DNA of 64,000 bases from Desulforapulum autotrophicum (GTDB lineage: Bacteria; Desulfobacterota; Desulfobacteria; Desulfobacterales; Desulfolunaceae). The number at the start of each line of letters is the position of its first letter. The first letter of the stretch is position 1. A program made the translations under genes and the position numbers. Shown here piece by piece: positions 26,097 to 33,857 of the stretch. Below the pieces are notes generated by a model that saw only the letters and a list, made by a program, of their open reading frames with translations, was not told the origin of the DNA and ran no database searches. Where the stretch lies: assembly GCA_020723285.1 (NCBI GenBank), contig DYJE01000014.1, positions 1-64,000 of the forward strand, given 5' to 3'.

Positions 26097-26390
26097 TTAT
26101 TCCAGGTTCATCATCACCTGGATCAGCCGTTTACGTAACACTTCAAGCTGCTTGGACTTGAAGGCCTTCCGGGTTTCTTCCAGGGTTTCGATGGTCTCCC
26201 TGACCGCGTCCCGCAACATGGTTTCACGGGTACGCATCGGACAGTTCCCCAATAATGGGCTGAGATTCCGTGTATCGACCTCGTGACCGAGTATGGAAGC
26301 GATGAGGCAGGTATGCATGTCAATCCCCTGTTGCAGATCCTTGACACTTTTATTCAACGCCGCGATCATTTCATTTTTGATTGAACTCAT
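26097..26390 (-). CDS. Small helical protein of unknown function
   Basis: A 97-residue, almost wholly helical protein (MSSIKNEMIAALNK...) with the motif TRNLSPLLGNCPMRTRETML in the middle and amphipathic helices either side. It has no signal peptide. I do not recognise the family. I chose the ATG at 26390; a TTG at 26393 adds one residue. GAAAGA is a weak ribosome site. It leads an apparent operon with the DUF2325 gene and has a DtxR-like dyad 24 bases upstream of its start. Confidence 0.65.
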   Translation of the reverse strand: MSSIKNEMIAALNKSVKDLQQGIDMHTCLIASILGHEVDTRNLSPLLGNCPMRTRETMLRDAVRETIETLEETRKAFKSKQLEVLRKRLIQVMMNLE

Positions 26391-26413
26391 CAAATATTTC
26401 TTTCAATATTTAA

Positions 26414-26427
26414 TTATATTATTCTAA
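26414..26427. promoter_or_regulatory. DtxR-like box upstream of the DUF2325 operon
   Basis: TTATATTATTCTAA matches the porin box at 12 of 14 positions. It is the weakest of the three as a palindrome, but lies in the equivalent place, 24 bases before a start codon on the minus strand. Confidence 0.5.
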
Positions 26428-26440
26428 CTTTAATGCCCAA

Positions 26441-26476
26441 AAACAGCCGCCACGACTCCTGGCCGGGCGGCCTTTT
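26441..26476. terminator. Terminator after the dtxR-like gene
   Basis: GCCGCC (26446-26451) pairs with GGCGGC (26466-26471) and is flanked by an A-run on the left and T5 on the right, so it can act in both directions. On the minus strand it would end the dtxR-like transcript. Confidence 0.6.
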
Positions 26477-26577
26477 TAACAACCCAGATTGATTACTTCA
26501 CAAACAGCAAAGCCTTTTCCCTGGCATTCCGCTTTCAGAAAACCAGCGTTTTGAACTGGATAGAAAAGGCCGGGATA

Positions 26578-27111
26578 TCATTTATCAGTGTTTTCCCTGT
26601 TACTGCAAAGATGGCCATCAAGGCACGCATTGCATTTATCAGGGCTGTATTCCGATTTTCTGAATTCTTCAAAAGAATTGAGCCAGTGATCACCATTTTT
26701 CGGGCAGGTCTGAATAAATTCCATGAAATCCGTCAAACGTTCAAAGGTGGTCTCACTCAAGGCATGCTCCATCCTGCACGCCTCCCCGTCGGCCACAGGA
26801 GCATCAATCCGCAGAATATCCTTGAGGAACCGGAAAAGAACACCATGCCGCCTCCGCATTTCCTTGCCCACACCGGCCCCTTCATCCGTCAGACGCACAT
26901 ATTCGTGTTTTTCATAATTCACGAGTCGTCTGTCATTCAATGCCCTCAGCATGCTTGTAACGGTGGGCATCTTCACATCCATGCGGCTGGCGATATCTTT
27001 GACCCTGACCACTTTCTTTTCCATGTCAAGATCGTAAATCACTTCAAGATAGTCTTCCATGGTGGACGTCAGAGGTTTTTCCTCGGTTTGTTTCTTAGCC
27101 GTCATGCTCAT
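26578..27111 (-). CDS. DtxR/MntR-family metal-dependent repressor
   Basis: A 177-residue regulator: winged helix-turn-helix (TSTMEDYLEVIYDL, then VRVKDIASRMDVKMPTVTSM, recognition helix) followed by the dimerisation and metal-binding region with EACRMEHALSETTFERL, whose Cys, Glu and His residues match the DtxR/MntR metal ligands. No SH3-like third domain is seen. The C-terminal tail has clustered Cys (CPKNGDHW, then CNACLDGHLC), as in other deltaproteobacterial members. AGGAGATCT supports the start. A perfect DtxR-like dyad lies 43 bases upstream, so it probably regulates itself. Fe versus Mn specificity is not decided, though the box resembles iron-type DtxR/IdeR sites more than MntR sites. 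Confidence 0.92.
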   Translation of the reverse strand: MSMTAKKQTEEKPLTSTMEDYLEVIYDLDMEKKVVRVKDIASRMDVKMPTVTSMLRALNDRRLVNYEKHEYVRLTDEGAGVGKEMRRRHGVLFRFLKDILRIDAPVADGEACRMEHALSETTFERLTDFMEFIQTCPKNGDHWLNSFEEFRKSEYSPDKCNACLDGHLCSNRENTDK

Positions 27112-27153
27112 TGGAGATCTCCTGAAACCCTGAATAATGAATGGATAATTTTG

Positions 27154-27167
27154 TTAGATAAATCTAA
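27154..27167. promoter_or_regulatory. DtxR-like box upstream of the repressor gene
   Basis: TTAGATAAATCTAA is a perfect dyad (TTAGAT-AA-ATCTAA) 43 bases before the repressor ATG. It shares TTAGAT.A..CTAA with the porin box. Confidence 0.65.
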
Positions 27168-27213
27168 TATAAAAAGCGGCTGGGTTTGTCAATCAAAAAA
27201 ACGATCACGGGGC

Positions 27214-27241
27214 GTAGGGGCAATTCATGAATTGCCCCTAC
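27214..27241. repeat. 28-base perfect palindrome
   Basis: GTAGGGGCAATTCA followed directly by its reverse complement, without spacer. Two degraded half copies (ATGAATTGGCCCTG and ATGAATTGCCCTAC) follow up to about 27272. GTAGGGGCAATTCATGAATT-type units are a dispersed repeat in several bacterial groups. It sits between the dtxR and fabH genes, and its U-free ends make it a poor terminator. Confidence 0.7.
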
Positions 27242-27298
27242 ATGAATTGGCCCTGCATGAATTGCCCTACAATGAATACCCGATATCAGTGATTTACA

Positions 27299-28312
27299 TC
27301 ATTCGCCAAAACGATAGATGGATGCGGCCCAGGTAAGCCCTGCACCCAGCGCGACAAACAGCAATGTGCTTTTCGTGGTGTCAATCATGCCCATTTCAAT
27401 AACCTCATCCAAGGCAAGGGGAATGGTCGCGGCCGTGGTGTTTCCGTATTTCTGGATGTTGTTGTAAATCCGGTTGTCCGGGATGTTCATGGTTTTCTGG
27501 TACGCTTCGTTGATTCGCAAGTTGGCCTGATGAGGAATGATCAGGTCAATGTCATCAAGGGACATCCCGGCTTTTTCAAGGACTTCCAATGTCACTTCCG
27601 GAAGACGTCGCAACGCCAGCTTGAAGATTTTTGAACCGTTCATGGTGGGGTAAAGCCGGGCCACGTCCTCGCAGTCGAGCAGGCCTCTTTCTGGCAGTCT
27701 CGAAGCGGGCAGTTCAAGCATCAGACTTTCGGCAAACTCCCCTGCAGTATGAAGCACCGAAGCGATGACGCCGGTTTCCTTATCGGTTTCCACCCCTTCA
27801 AAACAGACGGCTGCGGCACCGTCACCAAAAATCACCGCCACATCACGGCCGCGTGTTGATTTATCAAGACCGGTGCTGTGAACTTCCGACCCCACAAAAA
27901 GCACTTTCCTGGCGAGTCCGCTCCGGATGTAAGCATCGGCGATGGACTGGCCGTAAAGAAACCCGGTGCATTGCTGCCGGATATCAATGGTCGGTGTGGA
28001 CGAAAGGCCCAGTTTGTGCTGAAGGAGACAACCGGGACCCGGAAAGAAAATATCCGGGCTGAGGGTTGCAAAAATGATCAGGTCAAGTTCCTCGGCTTTC
28101 CATCCGGCTTTGTCAAGGGCTATTTTAGTGGCTTCGAGACCAAGATCAGAAGCTCCGACGATTTCCCCTTCAGGGATCCAGTATCTCTGTTCGATGCCGG
28201 TGCGTTCCCTGATCCAAGCATCGCTGGTATCCATCATACTTGCCAGATCATCGTTGGTCACAAGCCGAGATGGGATATACCGGCCTGTACTTTTTATAAC
28301 GGTCCGTTTCAT
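27299..28312 (-). CDS. fabH: 3-oxoacyl-ACP synthase III family protein
   Basis: Ketoacyl-ACP synthase III, which starts fatty-acid synthesis by condensing acyl-CoA with malonyl-ACP. The Cys-His-Asn triad is complete: Cys in QQCTGFLYG near 113, His in PHQANLRI near 253 and Asn in KYGNTTAATIP near 283. I chose the ATG at 28312 (337 residues), since AAGGAGG lies 9 bases upstream; a GTG at 28321 touches that site and is unlikely. It is isolated from other fab genes and lies next to a parvulin isomerase gene (18-base gap). A role outside bulk lipid synthesis, such as starter supply for other acyl chains, is possible. Confidence 0.9.
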   Translation of the reverse strand: MKRTVIKSTGRYIPSRLVTNDDLASMMDTSDAWIRERTGIEQRYWIPEGEIVGASDLGLEATKIALDKAGWKAEELDLIIFATLSPDIFFPGPGCLLQHKLGLSSTPTIDIRQQCTGFLYGQSIADAYIRSGLARKVLFVGSEVHSTGLDKSTRGRDVAVIFGDGAAAVCFEGVETDKETGVIASVLHTAGEFAESLMLELPASRLPERGLLDCEDVARLYPTMNGSKIFKLALRRLPEVTLEVLEKAGMSLDDIDLIIPHQANLRINEAYQKTMNIPDNRIYNNIQKYGNTTAATIPLALDEVIEMGMIDTTKSTLLFVALGAGLTWAASIYRFGE

Positions 28313-28330
28313 AAAACCCACCCTCCTTAT

Positions 28331-29287
28331 TTATTTATCCCGTTTGTCCAGATTGATTTTGATGTTTGATTTTTCCACAAGAACATCCACATATTTTTTC
28401 ATCTCATTGTTGTTTTTCTGTTCAAGAAGCCTGAATTTCAGGGAGTCCTTGATTTCATTGAATGCCGTCTTTTCAGCCGGTTTTTTTTCAAGAAGCTGAA
28501 TCAAATGAAAACCCATCACAGACTTGACCACATCACTCACTTCCTCTCTTGTCAGGGCAAAAGCCGCATCGATAAATGGTTTTGGAAGCGGGCTGCTCCG
28601 CGTGATTTCGCTTTTCAGTTCCCCGCCCTCGTCAGCGCTTGCTTTATCTTCGGAATATTTTTTTGCAAGGTCTGAAAAACTCCCTTCTTTACGTTTGTGT
28701 TTTTCCTTGATCTCGTAAATTTTCTTTTTTGCGGCTTCAGACTTTTCCTTGTCATTCTGATCACATTTGATGAGTATATGCCGGATATGGACCCGTTCCG
28801 GTTTTTTGAATGTATCCGGATTCTCGTTGTAGAAGGTTTTTACCTCCTCGTCGGACACCGTGATATTGAGTTCTTTTGAACGTTTTTTTAAAAACCGTTC
28901 GACCATCAGCTGCTTCATGATCTCGGATTTCATGAGGTCTTCGGTCAGATTCATCCGTTTCATTTCTTTTTTGACAACTTCATCGCTGAGATTCAGCTTT
29001 TTCATGTACTCTTTGAAGCCTTTGTCCACCTCGCTTTTTTCTACCTTGATTCCAGCCTTGACACTTTCCTGGTATATCAGCGTCTTGACGATCATGTCCT
29101 CAAGCATTTCAAGCTGAAGTTTCTGATATTGGGGTAGAACCTGAACCGCTCTGTTAATTTCAGAAATCGTTATCTTCTGACCGTTCACTGTGGCTGCAAT
29201 GTCTTTGTCATCAGCCGCAAAAGCGGACCGGATGCACAGGATTGAAACGAATAGAATCACGCCAAGTGATAAAAGGTGTTTCCGCAT
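28331..29287 (-). CDS. Periplasmic parvulin-type peptidyl-prolyl isomerase
   Basis: A SurA/PpiC-like folding factor of 318 residues. Signal peptide at about 1-24 (ends AFAAD). N-terminal SurA_N-like helices include TISEINRAVQVLPQYQKLQ. The rotamase domain runs about 160-260, with VHIRHILIK, FSDLAKKYSEDKAS, GGELKSEITR and FHLIQLLEKK. AGGAGAT supports the start. It lies 18 bases upstream of fabH and likely shares its transcript. One parvulin domain rather than SurA's two makes it more like PrsA/PpiC-type foldases. Confidence 0.9.
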   Translation of the reverse strand: MRKHLLSLGVILFVSILCIRSAFAADDKDIAATVNGQKITISEINRAVQVLPQYQKLQLEMLEDMIVKTLIYQESVKAGIKVEKSEVDKGFKEYMKKLNLSDEVVKKEMKRMNLTEDLMKSEIMKQLMVERFLKKRSKELNITVSDEEVKTFYNENPDTFKKPERVHIRHILIKCDQNDKEKSEAAKKKIYEIKEKHKRKEGSFSDLAKKYSEDKASADEGGELKSEITRSSPLPKPFIDAAFALTREEVSDVVKSVMGFHLIQLLEKKPAEKTAFNEIKDSLKFRLLEQKNNNEMKKYVDVLVEKSNIKINLDKRDK

Positions 29288-29431
29288 GAAGATCTCCTGT
29301 TAAACCAATTGAATATGGTTGATTTTAAGGTGTGGAGTGTGAAAATGGCTTTTAGAAACAATATCATTCATCATTGTCTTATCTGTTGAAAACGTAAAAC
29401 CTATATCATGGCATTTTTCAGTTTGCAAATA

Positions 29432-29668
29432 TCAATATGGTCGTGACCATTTCCGTCCGTCATGACCGAAGACATTGTTCACTTCATCACCTATGGTTTT
29501 TATCCCTTTAAAAATCACGCCCCCCTCAGTGTCAGCTTTTTTTACGATCTGTACATGAATGATTACAGTTATGGGGGTGTCATGCCGAAATACATTCATG
29601 TAAATATTTTCAACGACCTGTTGGATGGCTGAATCAATAGTATGTAATAATGAAGAGTTAGGGGGCAT
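29432..29668 (-). CDS. Possible 78-residue hypothetical protein
   Basis: An open frame in an AT-rich gap (MPPNSSLLHTIDSAIQ..., later TEGGVIFKGIKTIGDEVNN). Composition and predicted strand-helix pattern look protein-like, but the ribosome site is weak (AAAGA directly before ATG) and I recognise no family. It may be chance. Confidence 0.25.
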   Translation of the reverse strand: MPPNSSLLHTIDSAIQQVVENIYMNVFRHDTPITVIIHVQIVKKADTEGGVIFKGIKTIGDEVNNVFGHDGRKWSRPY

Positions 29669-29704
29669 TCTTTACAACTGGATAATATCATTATTAAAAC
29701 GCTT

Positions 29705-29738
29705 CCCAAAACCTGCTGGTTGCCCAGCGGTTTTTTTA
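29705..29738. terminator. Terminator-like hairpin in the pta upstream gap
   Basis: AAAACCTGCTGG pairs with CCAGCGGTTTT around TTGC, allowing a bulge, followed by a T-run on the plus strand. On the minus strand it also ends in U residues. No annotated gene ends here, so it may end an untracked RNA in 29288-29700 or be structural. I see nothing else in that gap beyond the weak ORF at 29432-29668. Confidence 0.4.
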
Positions 29739-29923
29739 AAAGCAGAAACGGCATGCACCATGCAACATCATGCAAACAGCTGAACATGAAAAATTTGGAA
29801 AAATGTTGATTGTTTATTCGTCTTGAAGTAAGAGTCACCTTTCTTAAAAATCAGATTTTAAAGGCTGTTTGCCTTGTAGAGTTTAAACATTGTAACACAT
29901 TAGATTTGTAGAGGAATTAAAAA

Positions 29924-32035
29924 ATGGCAACAAGTTTATACATCACCACAACGAAGTCACGAAGCGGGAAATCGTCTATTGTTCTGGGGATCATGCAACT
30001 CCTCCTTAGGAATCTGCACAAGGTGGGGTTCTTTCGTCCCGTCATCAACCCGACCAAACCGGGTCAGAAAGACCACGACATCGATCTTGTTCTTTCCCAT
30101 TTTTATCTGGGCCTGACGTATGAAGATACATACGCCTACACCCTGGATGAAGCCAAAGCCCTGATCCAGGCGGGAAAACAGAATGAGCTTCTTGAAAACA
30201 TTCTCATCAAATTCAAGAATCTCGAAGAAAAATGCGACTTCGTTCTCATCGAAGGCACCGACTACATTGCCGGAAACGAAGCGTTCACCTTCGATATCAA
30301 CTCTGCAATCGCAGCATACCTCAATGCACCGACCCTGATCATCACCAACGCACGGAAAACTCCGACCAACGAACTTCTGGCCCTGACCGAACTGGCGGTC
30401 GAAGGGTTGTCGGATAAAGGTGTGGATGTCATCGGCACCATCGTGAACCGCGTGGATGAAGAACAGAAAGAAAGTATTCTCAGTGCCTTGAAAGACAACT
30501 CATCCCTTAAAGGCGGACTTGTCTATGTCATTCCTGAAAACGAAAACCTGGTCAAACCCACCATATCCGACCTTCAGAAATTTTTAGGTGCCGAAATCCT
30601 TTACGGGAAAAAAGCCACCAACAAAAAAATCGACGGTTATGTGGTTGCCGCCATGCAGATCTCCAATTTCCTGAATTACATCCAGAAAGACAGCCTCGTG
30701 GTCACATCCGGTGACAGGGAAGACATCATCCTCAGCGCCATGGCCACTAAAATTTCAACCGCTTATCCGGACATCTCTGGTATTCTTCTCACCGGAGGTA
30801 TCTATCCGTCGGCGAACATCCAGAGACTGGTCCAGGGCTGGGAAGGCATTCCTGTTCCCATTCTTCTGGTCCGTGACTCCACATACCCCGTGATCAAAGC
30901 CCTGAATCATATGCACGGCCGTATTGATCCGGACAACCCGACCAAAATCGCAGCGGCTCTGGGAATCTTCGAAGCCAACGTCAACACGTCGGAGCTGAGG
31001 GACAAGCTGATCAAACGCAAATCCACCAAAGTCACGCCCCAGATGTTTGAATACAACCTCATCCAGAAGGCGAGGAAGAACAAACAGCATATCGTTCTTC
31101 CCGAAGGTGTGGGTGAACGGATTCTGAACGCCAGTGACATTCTTCTGAAACGTAACGTCTGCGACCTGACACTGCTCGGCAAGGAAAGTGAAATCAGAGC
31201 CAAAATCTCCAAACTGGGTCTTGATCTTTCCGGAGCGAACATTGTCGAACCTGAAAAAAGCCCCTTATTCCAGGAATATGTAGAAACGTACTATGAAATG
31301 AGAAAGAAAAAAGGCCTGACCGAAGAACTGGCCCGTGATGCCATGGCTGATGTCACATACTTCGGGACCATGATGGTTTACAAAGGCCACGCGGACGGTA
31401 TGGTTTCAGGGTCTATCAACACCACGGCACACACGATCCGTCCGGCGTTTCAGATCATCAAAACCATTCCGGGGTCATCCATCGTGTCTTCCGTCTTTCT
31501 GATGTGCATCAAGGACAGGGTTCTGGCTTTCGGCGACTGCGCTGTGAACCCCAACCCAACTGCCGCAGAACTATCTGAAATCGCACTTGTTTCAGCAGAA
31601 ACAGCAAAAATTTTCGGAATTGAACCTCGCGTCGCCCTTCTTTCCTATTCAACGGGATCTTCCGGAAAAGGTGTGGAGGTCGAAAAAGTCATTGAAGCCA
31701 CACGTCTGGCCAAAGAGAAAAACCCGGCCTTCCCCATCGAAGGTCCCATCCAGTACGATGCTGCCATCGATCCCATGGTCGCACAGACCAAACTTCCGGA
31801 CAGCGAAGTGGCGGGCCGAGCAACGGTTTTCATCTTCCCGGACCTCAATACAGGCAACAACACATACAAAGCTGTCCAGCGCGCGTCCAACAATGTTATA
31901 GCGATCGGCCCCATTCTCCAGGGATTGAACAAGCCGGTCAATGATTTAAGCAGGGGCTGCACAGTTCCTGATATCGTCAACACAGTCGCCATCACGGCCA
32001 TTCAGGCTCAGGCAGGGAAAGGAATCAAATCATGA
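29924..32035 (+). CDS. pta: Phosphate acetyltransferase, long form
   Basis: Interconverts acetyl-CoA and acetyl phosphate. At 703 residues it is the long type: an N-terminal P-loop DethioB-synthetase-like domain (TTTKSRSGKSSIVLGIMQLL near 6-26), a DRTGG region (about 215-325) and the catalytic PTA_PTB domain (about 370-700) with HIVLPEGVGERIL and YSTGSSGKG. GAGGAATTAAAAA precedes the ATG. Its stop overlaps the ackA start (ATGA), so they are coupled. In sulfate reducers this pair handles acetate activation or substrate-level phosphorylation. Confidence 0.97.
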   Translation: MATSLYITTTKSRSGKSSIVLGIMQLLLRNLHKVGFFRPVINPTKPGQKDHDIDLVLSHFYLGLTYEDTYAYTLDEAKALIQAGKQNELLENILIKFKNLEEKCDFVLIEGTDYIAGNEAFTFDINSAIAAYLNAPTLIITNARKTPTNELLALTELAVEGLSDKGVDVIGTIVNRVDEEQKESILSALKDNSSLKGGLVYVIPENENLVKPTISDLQKFLGAEILYGKKATNKKIDGYVVAAMQISNFLNYIQKDSLVVTSGDREDIILSAMATKISTAYPDISGILLTGGIYPSANIQRLVQGWEGIPVPILLVRDSTYPVIKALNHMHGRIDPDNPTKIAAALGIFEANVNTSELRDKLIKRKSTKVTPQMFEYNLIQKARKNKQHIVLPEGVGERILNASDILLKRNVCDLTLLGKESEIRAKISKLGLDLSGANIVEPEKSPLFQEYVETYYEMRKKKGLTEELARDAMADVTYFGTMMVYKGHADGMVSGSINTTAHTIRPAFQIIKTIPGSSIVSSVFLMCIKDRVLAFGDCAVNPNPTAAELSEIALVSAETAKIFGIEPRVALLSYSTGSSGKGVEVEKVIEATRLAKEKNPAFPIEGPIQYDAAIDPMVAQTKLPDSEVAGRATVFIFPDLNTGNNTYKAVQRASNNVIAIGPILQGLNKPVNDLSRGCTVPDIVNTVAITAIQAQAGKGIKS

Positions 32036-33234
32036 ACGTACTGGTCATCAACGCAGGCAGCTCATCGCTCAAATATCAGCTTCTGAACATGGAAAACGAA
32101 TCGGTCATGGCTTCAGGGCTCGTGGAACGAATCGGCGATGCCAAAGGTGTGCTCACCCATAAAAAAATGAACGGCGCGGACGAGGAAAAAACCGTCATCG
32201 AACGGGCCATCCCCAACCACAAAGAAGGCCTTCATCTGGTGGTGGATCTGATCACCGACCCGGAAAAAGGTGTGATCAAAGACAAAAAAGAAATTTACGC
32301 CATCGGTCACCGTGTGGTTCAGGGCGGTGAGCAGTTCAACACCTCCATCCGCATTGACGAATCCATCAAACAGGCCATCAGGGACAACAACCCCCTTGCC
32401 CCCCTTCACAATCCTGCAAACCTTGTGGGCATTGAAGTGGCCGAAGAGCTTTTCCCAGGCACTCCCAACGTGGCGGTATTCGATACGGAATTCCATCAGA
32501 CCATGCCGCCCAAAGCGTTTCTGTATGGACTTCCCTATGAATATTACAAAGAACTTCGTATCCGGCGTTACGGTTTTCACGGAACATCCCACAAATACGT
32601 GGCCAAAAAAGCGGCCTCAGTCATTGGAAAGAAGCTTGAAGACGTCAACGTCATTACCGTGCATCTCGGAAACGGCTGTTCCATGGCCGCGGTCAAAAAA
32701 GGGAAATGCATTGACACCTCCATGGGCATGACCCCCCTTGCCGGTGTCATGATGGGCACACGGTCCGGTGACTTTGATCCCGCGATCATCCCGTATCTGG
32801 TCAAACACAAAGGGATGAATGTCCATGATCTCGATGACGTTTTCAACAAAAAGAGCGGGCTTAAAGGCATCTGCGGCCTGAACGACATGCGCGACATCCA
32901 TGCCAAAGTCGAACAGGGTGACGAAATGGCCAGACTGGCCCTCGACATGTTTGTGTACCGTGTAAAAAAATACATCGGCGCTTACACTGCTGCCCTTGGA
33001 ACTCTGGACATCGTAGCGTTCACGGCCGGTATCGGAGAAAACGATGATATCGCCCGCAAAGAAATCTGCGAAGACATGGAAGGCCTTGGCATCCTGTTTG
33101 ACGCCGACAAGAATAAAGGACGTTTCGCCAGTCCCCAGGCCATTCACAAAGATGGCAGCAAGGTTCAGGTCTGGGTCATCCCCACCAATGAAGAACTTCA
33201 GATCGCACAGGATACCGTAAGCACGCTGTCCTGA
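32032..33234 (+). CDS. ackA: Acetate kinase
   Basis: Transfers phosphate between acetyl phosphate and ADP, making ATP from acetyl-CoA together with Pta. A 400-residue ASKHA-fold enzyme with VINAGSSSLKYQL at the N terminus, FHGTSHKYVA near 181, TVHLGNGCSMAAVKKG near 205 and DTSMGMTPLAGVMMGTRSGD near 225, carrying the catalytic Arg. Its start overlaps pta by 4 bases. A strong intrinsic terminator follows. Confidence 0.97.
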   Translation: MNVLVINAGSSSLKYQLLNMENESVMASGLVERIGDAKGVLTHKKMNGADEEKTVIERAIPNHKEGLHLVVDLITDPEKGVIKDKKEIYAIGHRVVQGGEQFNTSIRIDESIKQAIRDNNPLAPLHNPANLVGIEVAEELFPGTPNVAVFDTEFHQTMPPKAFLYGLPYEYYKELRIRRYGFHGTSHKYVAKKAASVIGKKLEDVNVITVHLGNGCSMAAVKKGKCIDTSMGMTPLAGVMMGTRSGDFDPAIIPYLVKHKGMNVHDLDDVFNKKSGLKGICGLNDMRDIHAKVEQGDEMARLALDMFVYRVKKYIGAYTAALGTLDIVAFTAGIGENDDIARKEICEDMEGLGILFDADKNKGRFASPQAIHKDGSKVQVWVIPTNEELQIAQDTVSTLS

Positions 33235-33263
33235 TCGTTCTTGTAACAGTGTAAAATTAAAAA

Positions 33264-33293
33264 AGCCCGGTAAGCGTACCGGGCTTTTTTTTT
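33264..33293 (+). terminator. Intrinsic terminator of pta-ackA
   Basis: AGCCCGGTA (33264-33272), loop AGCG, TACCGGGCT (33277-33285), then a run of nine T. A run of A before the stem lets it also act on the minus strand for the desulfoferrodoxin gene, which ends 24 bases later. Confidence 0.92.
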
Positions 33294-33316
33294 AACGTGT
33301 TCAAACTTTTTCCTGA

Positions 33317-33697
33317 TTAAGCTTCGGCTTTCCAGTGGCCGTGGAGATTGCAGTATTCACGGGCGACGATTTTTGATCCCTTCACCGTAAAAAACGCCTC
33401 GGGAGCGTCTCCGGGTTTCAGCCATGCACGATAAACCTTTTCATCGACGATCAGCTCGATCCACTGAATATAATGCTCTTCAGTCATGGGATGGGCGACT
33501 TTACCCACTTTGACTTTGATTCCATCGGCCATGACTTCGATCTCCGGAACATGTTTTTCAAGAGCGGCATCCTGAGTGTTCTCGCTCAAAAACGTCATGT
33601 TCTGCCCGCAGCAGACCAGAGTCCCCTGGCCTTTGTTGATGACTTCCACAATGTGACCGCAAAGATCACAACGGTAAACATCCAGACGGTTTGCCAT
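33317..33697 (-). CDS. dfx: Desulfoferrodoxin (superoxide reductase)
   Basis: A 126-residue two-iron protein that reduces superoxide to peroxide without making oxygen, typical of anaerobes. The N-terminal desulforedoxin-like centre is [12 protein letters not shown] with a later VCCGQNM (four Cys). The catalytic Fe(His)4Cys centre is seen in [21 protein letters not shown] and CNLHGHW. GGAGG supports the start. It is a single-gene unit. With a broken peroxiredoxin at 24.5 kb, disposal of the peroxide product must rest with genes outside the window. Confidence 0.97.
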   Translation of the reverse strand: MANRLDVYRCDLCGHIVEVINKGQGTLVCCGQNMTFLSENTQDAALEKHVPEIEVMADGIKVKVGKVAHPMTEEHYIQWIELIVDEKVYRAWLKPGDAPEAFFTVKGSKIVAREYCNLHGHWKAEA

Positions 33698-33857
33698 ATT
33701 ATCCTCCTTTTCTTATGAAAACGACATTCGTTGATTGACATGAAGCATGAAGCCATTTCGTCCCCATGCTTAAAACAGATCGTGAGTGAAAGGCATGAAC
33801 GTTACAGACTTCGCTATTTATAGTCGAAGGGCATTCATTTTTCAAGGTTATACACAA

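Noticed and set aside
26551-27336. 261-codon plus-strand open frame over the DtxR region
   Set aside because: Opposite the DtxR-family repressor, which has a good ribosome site and full domain match; the end runs into the palindromic repeat and translates it.
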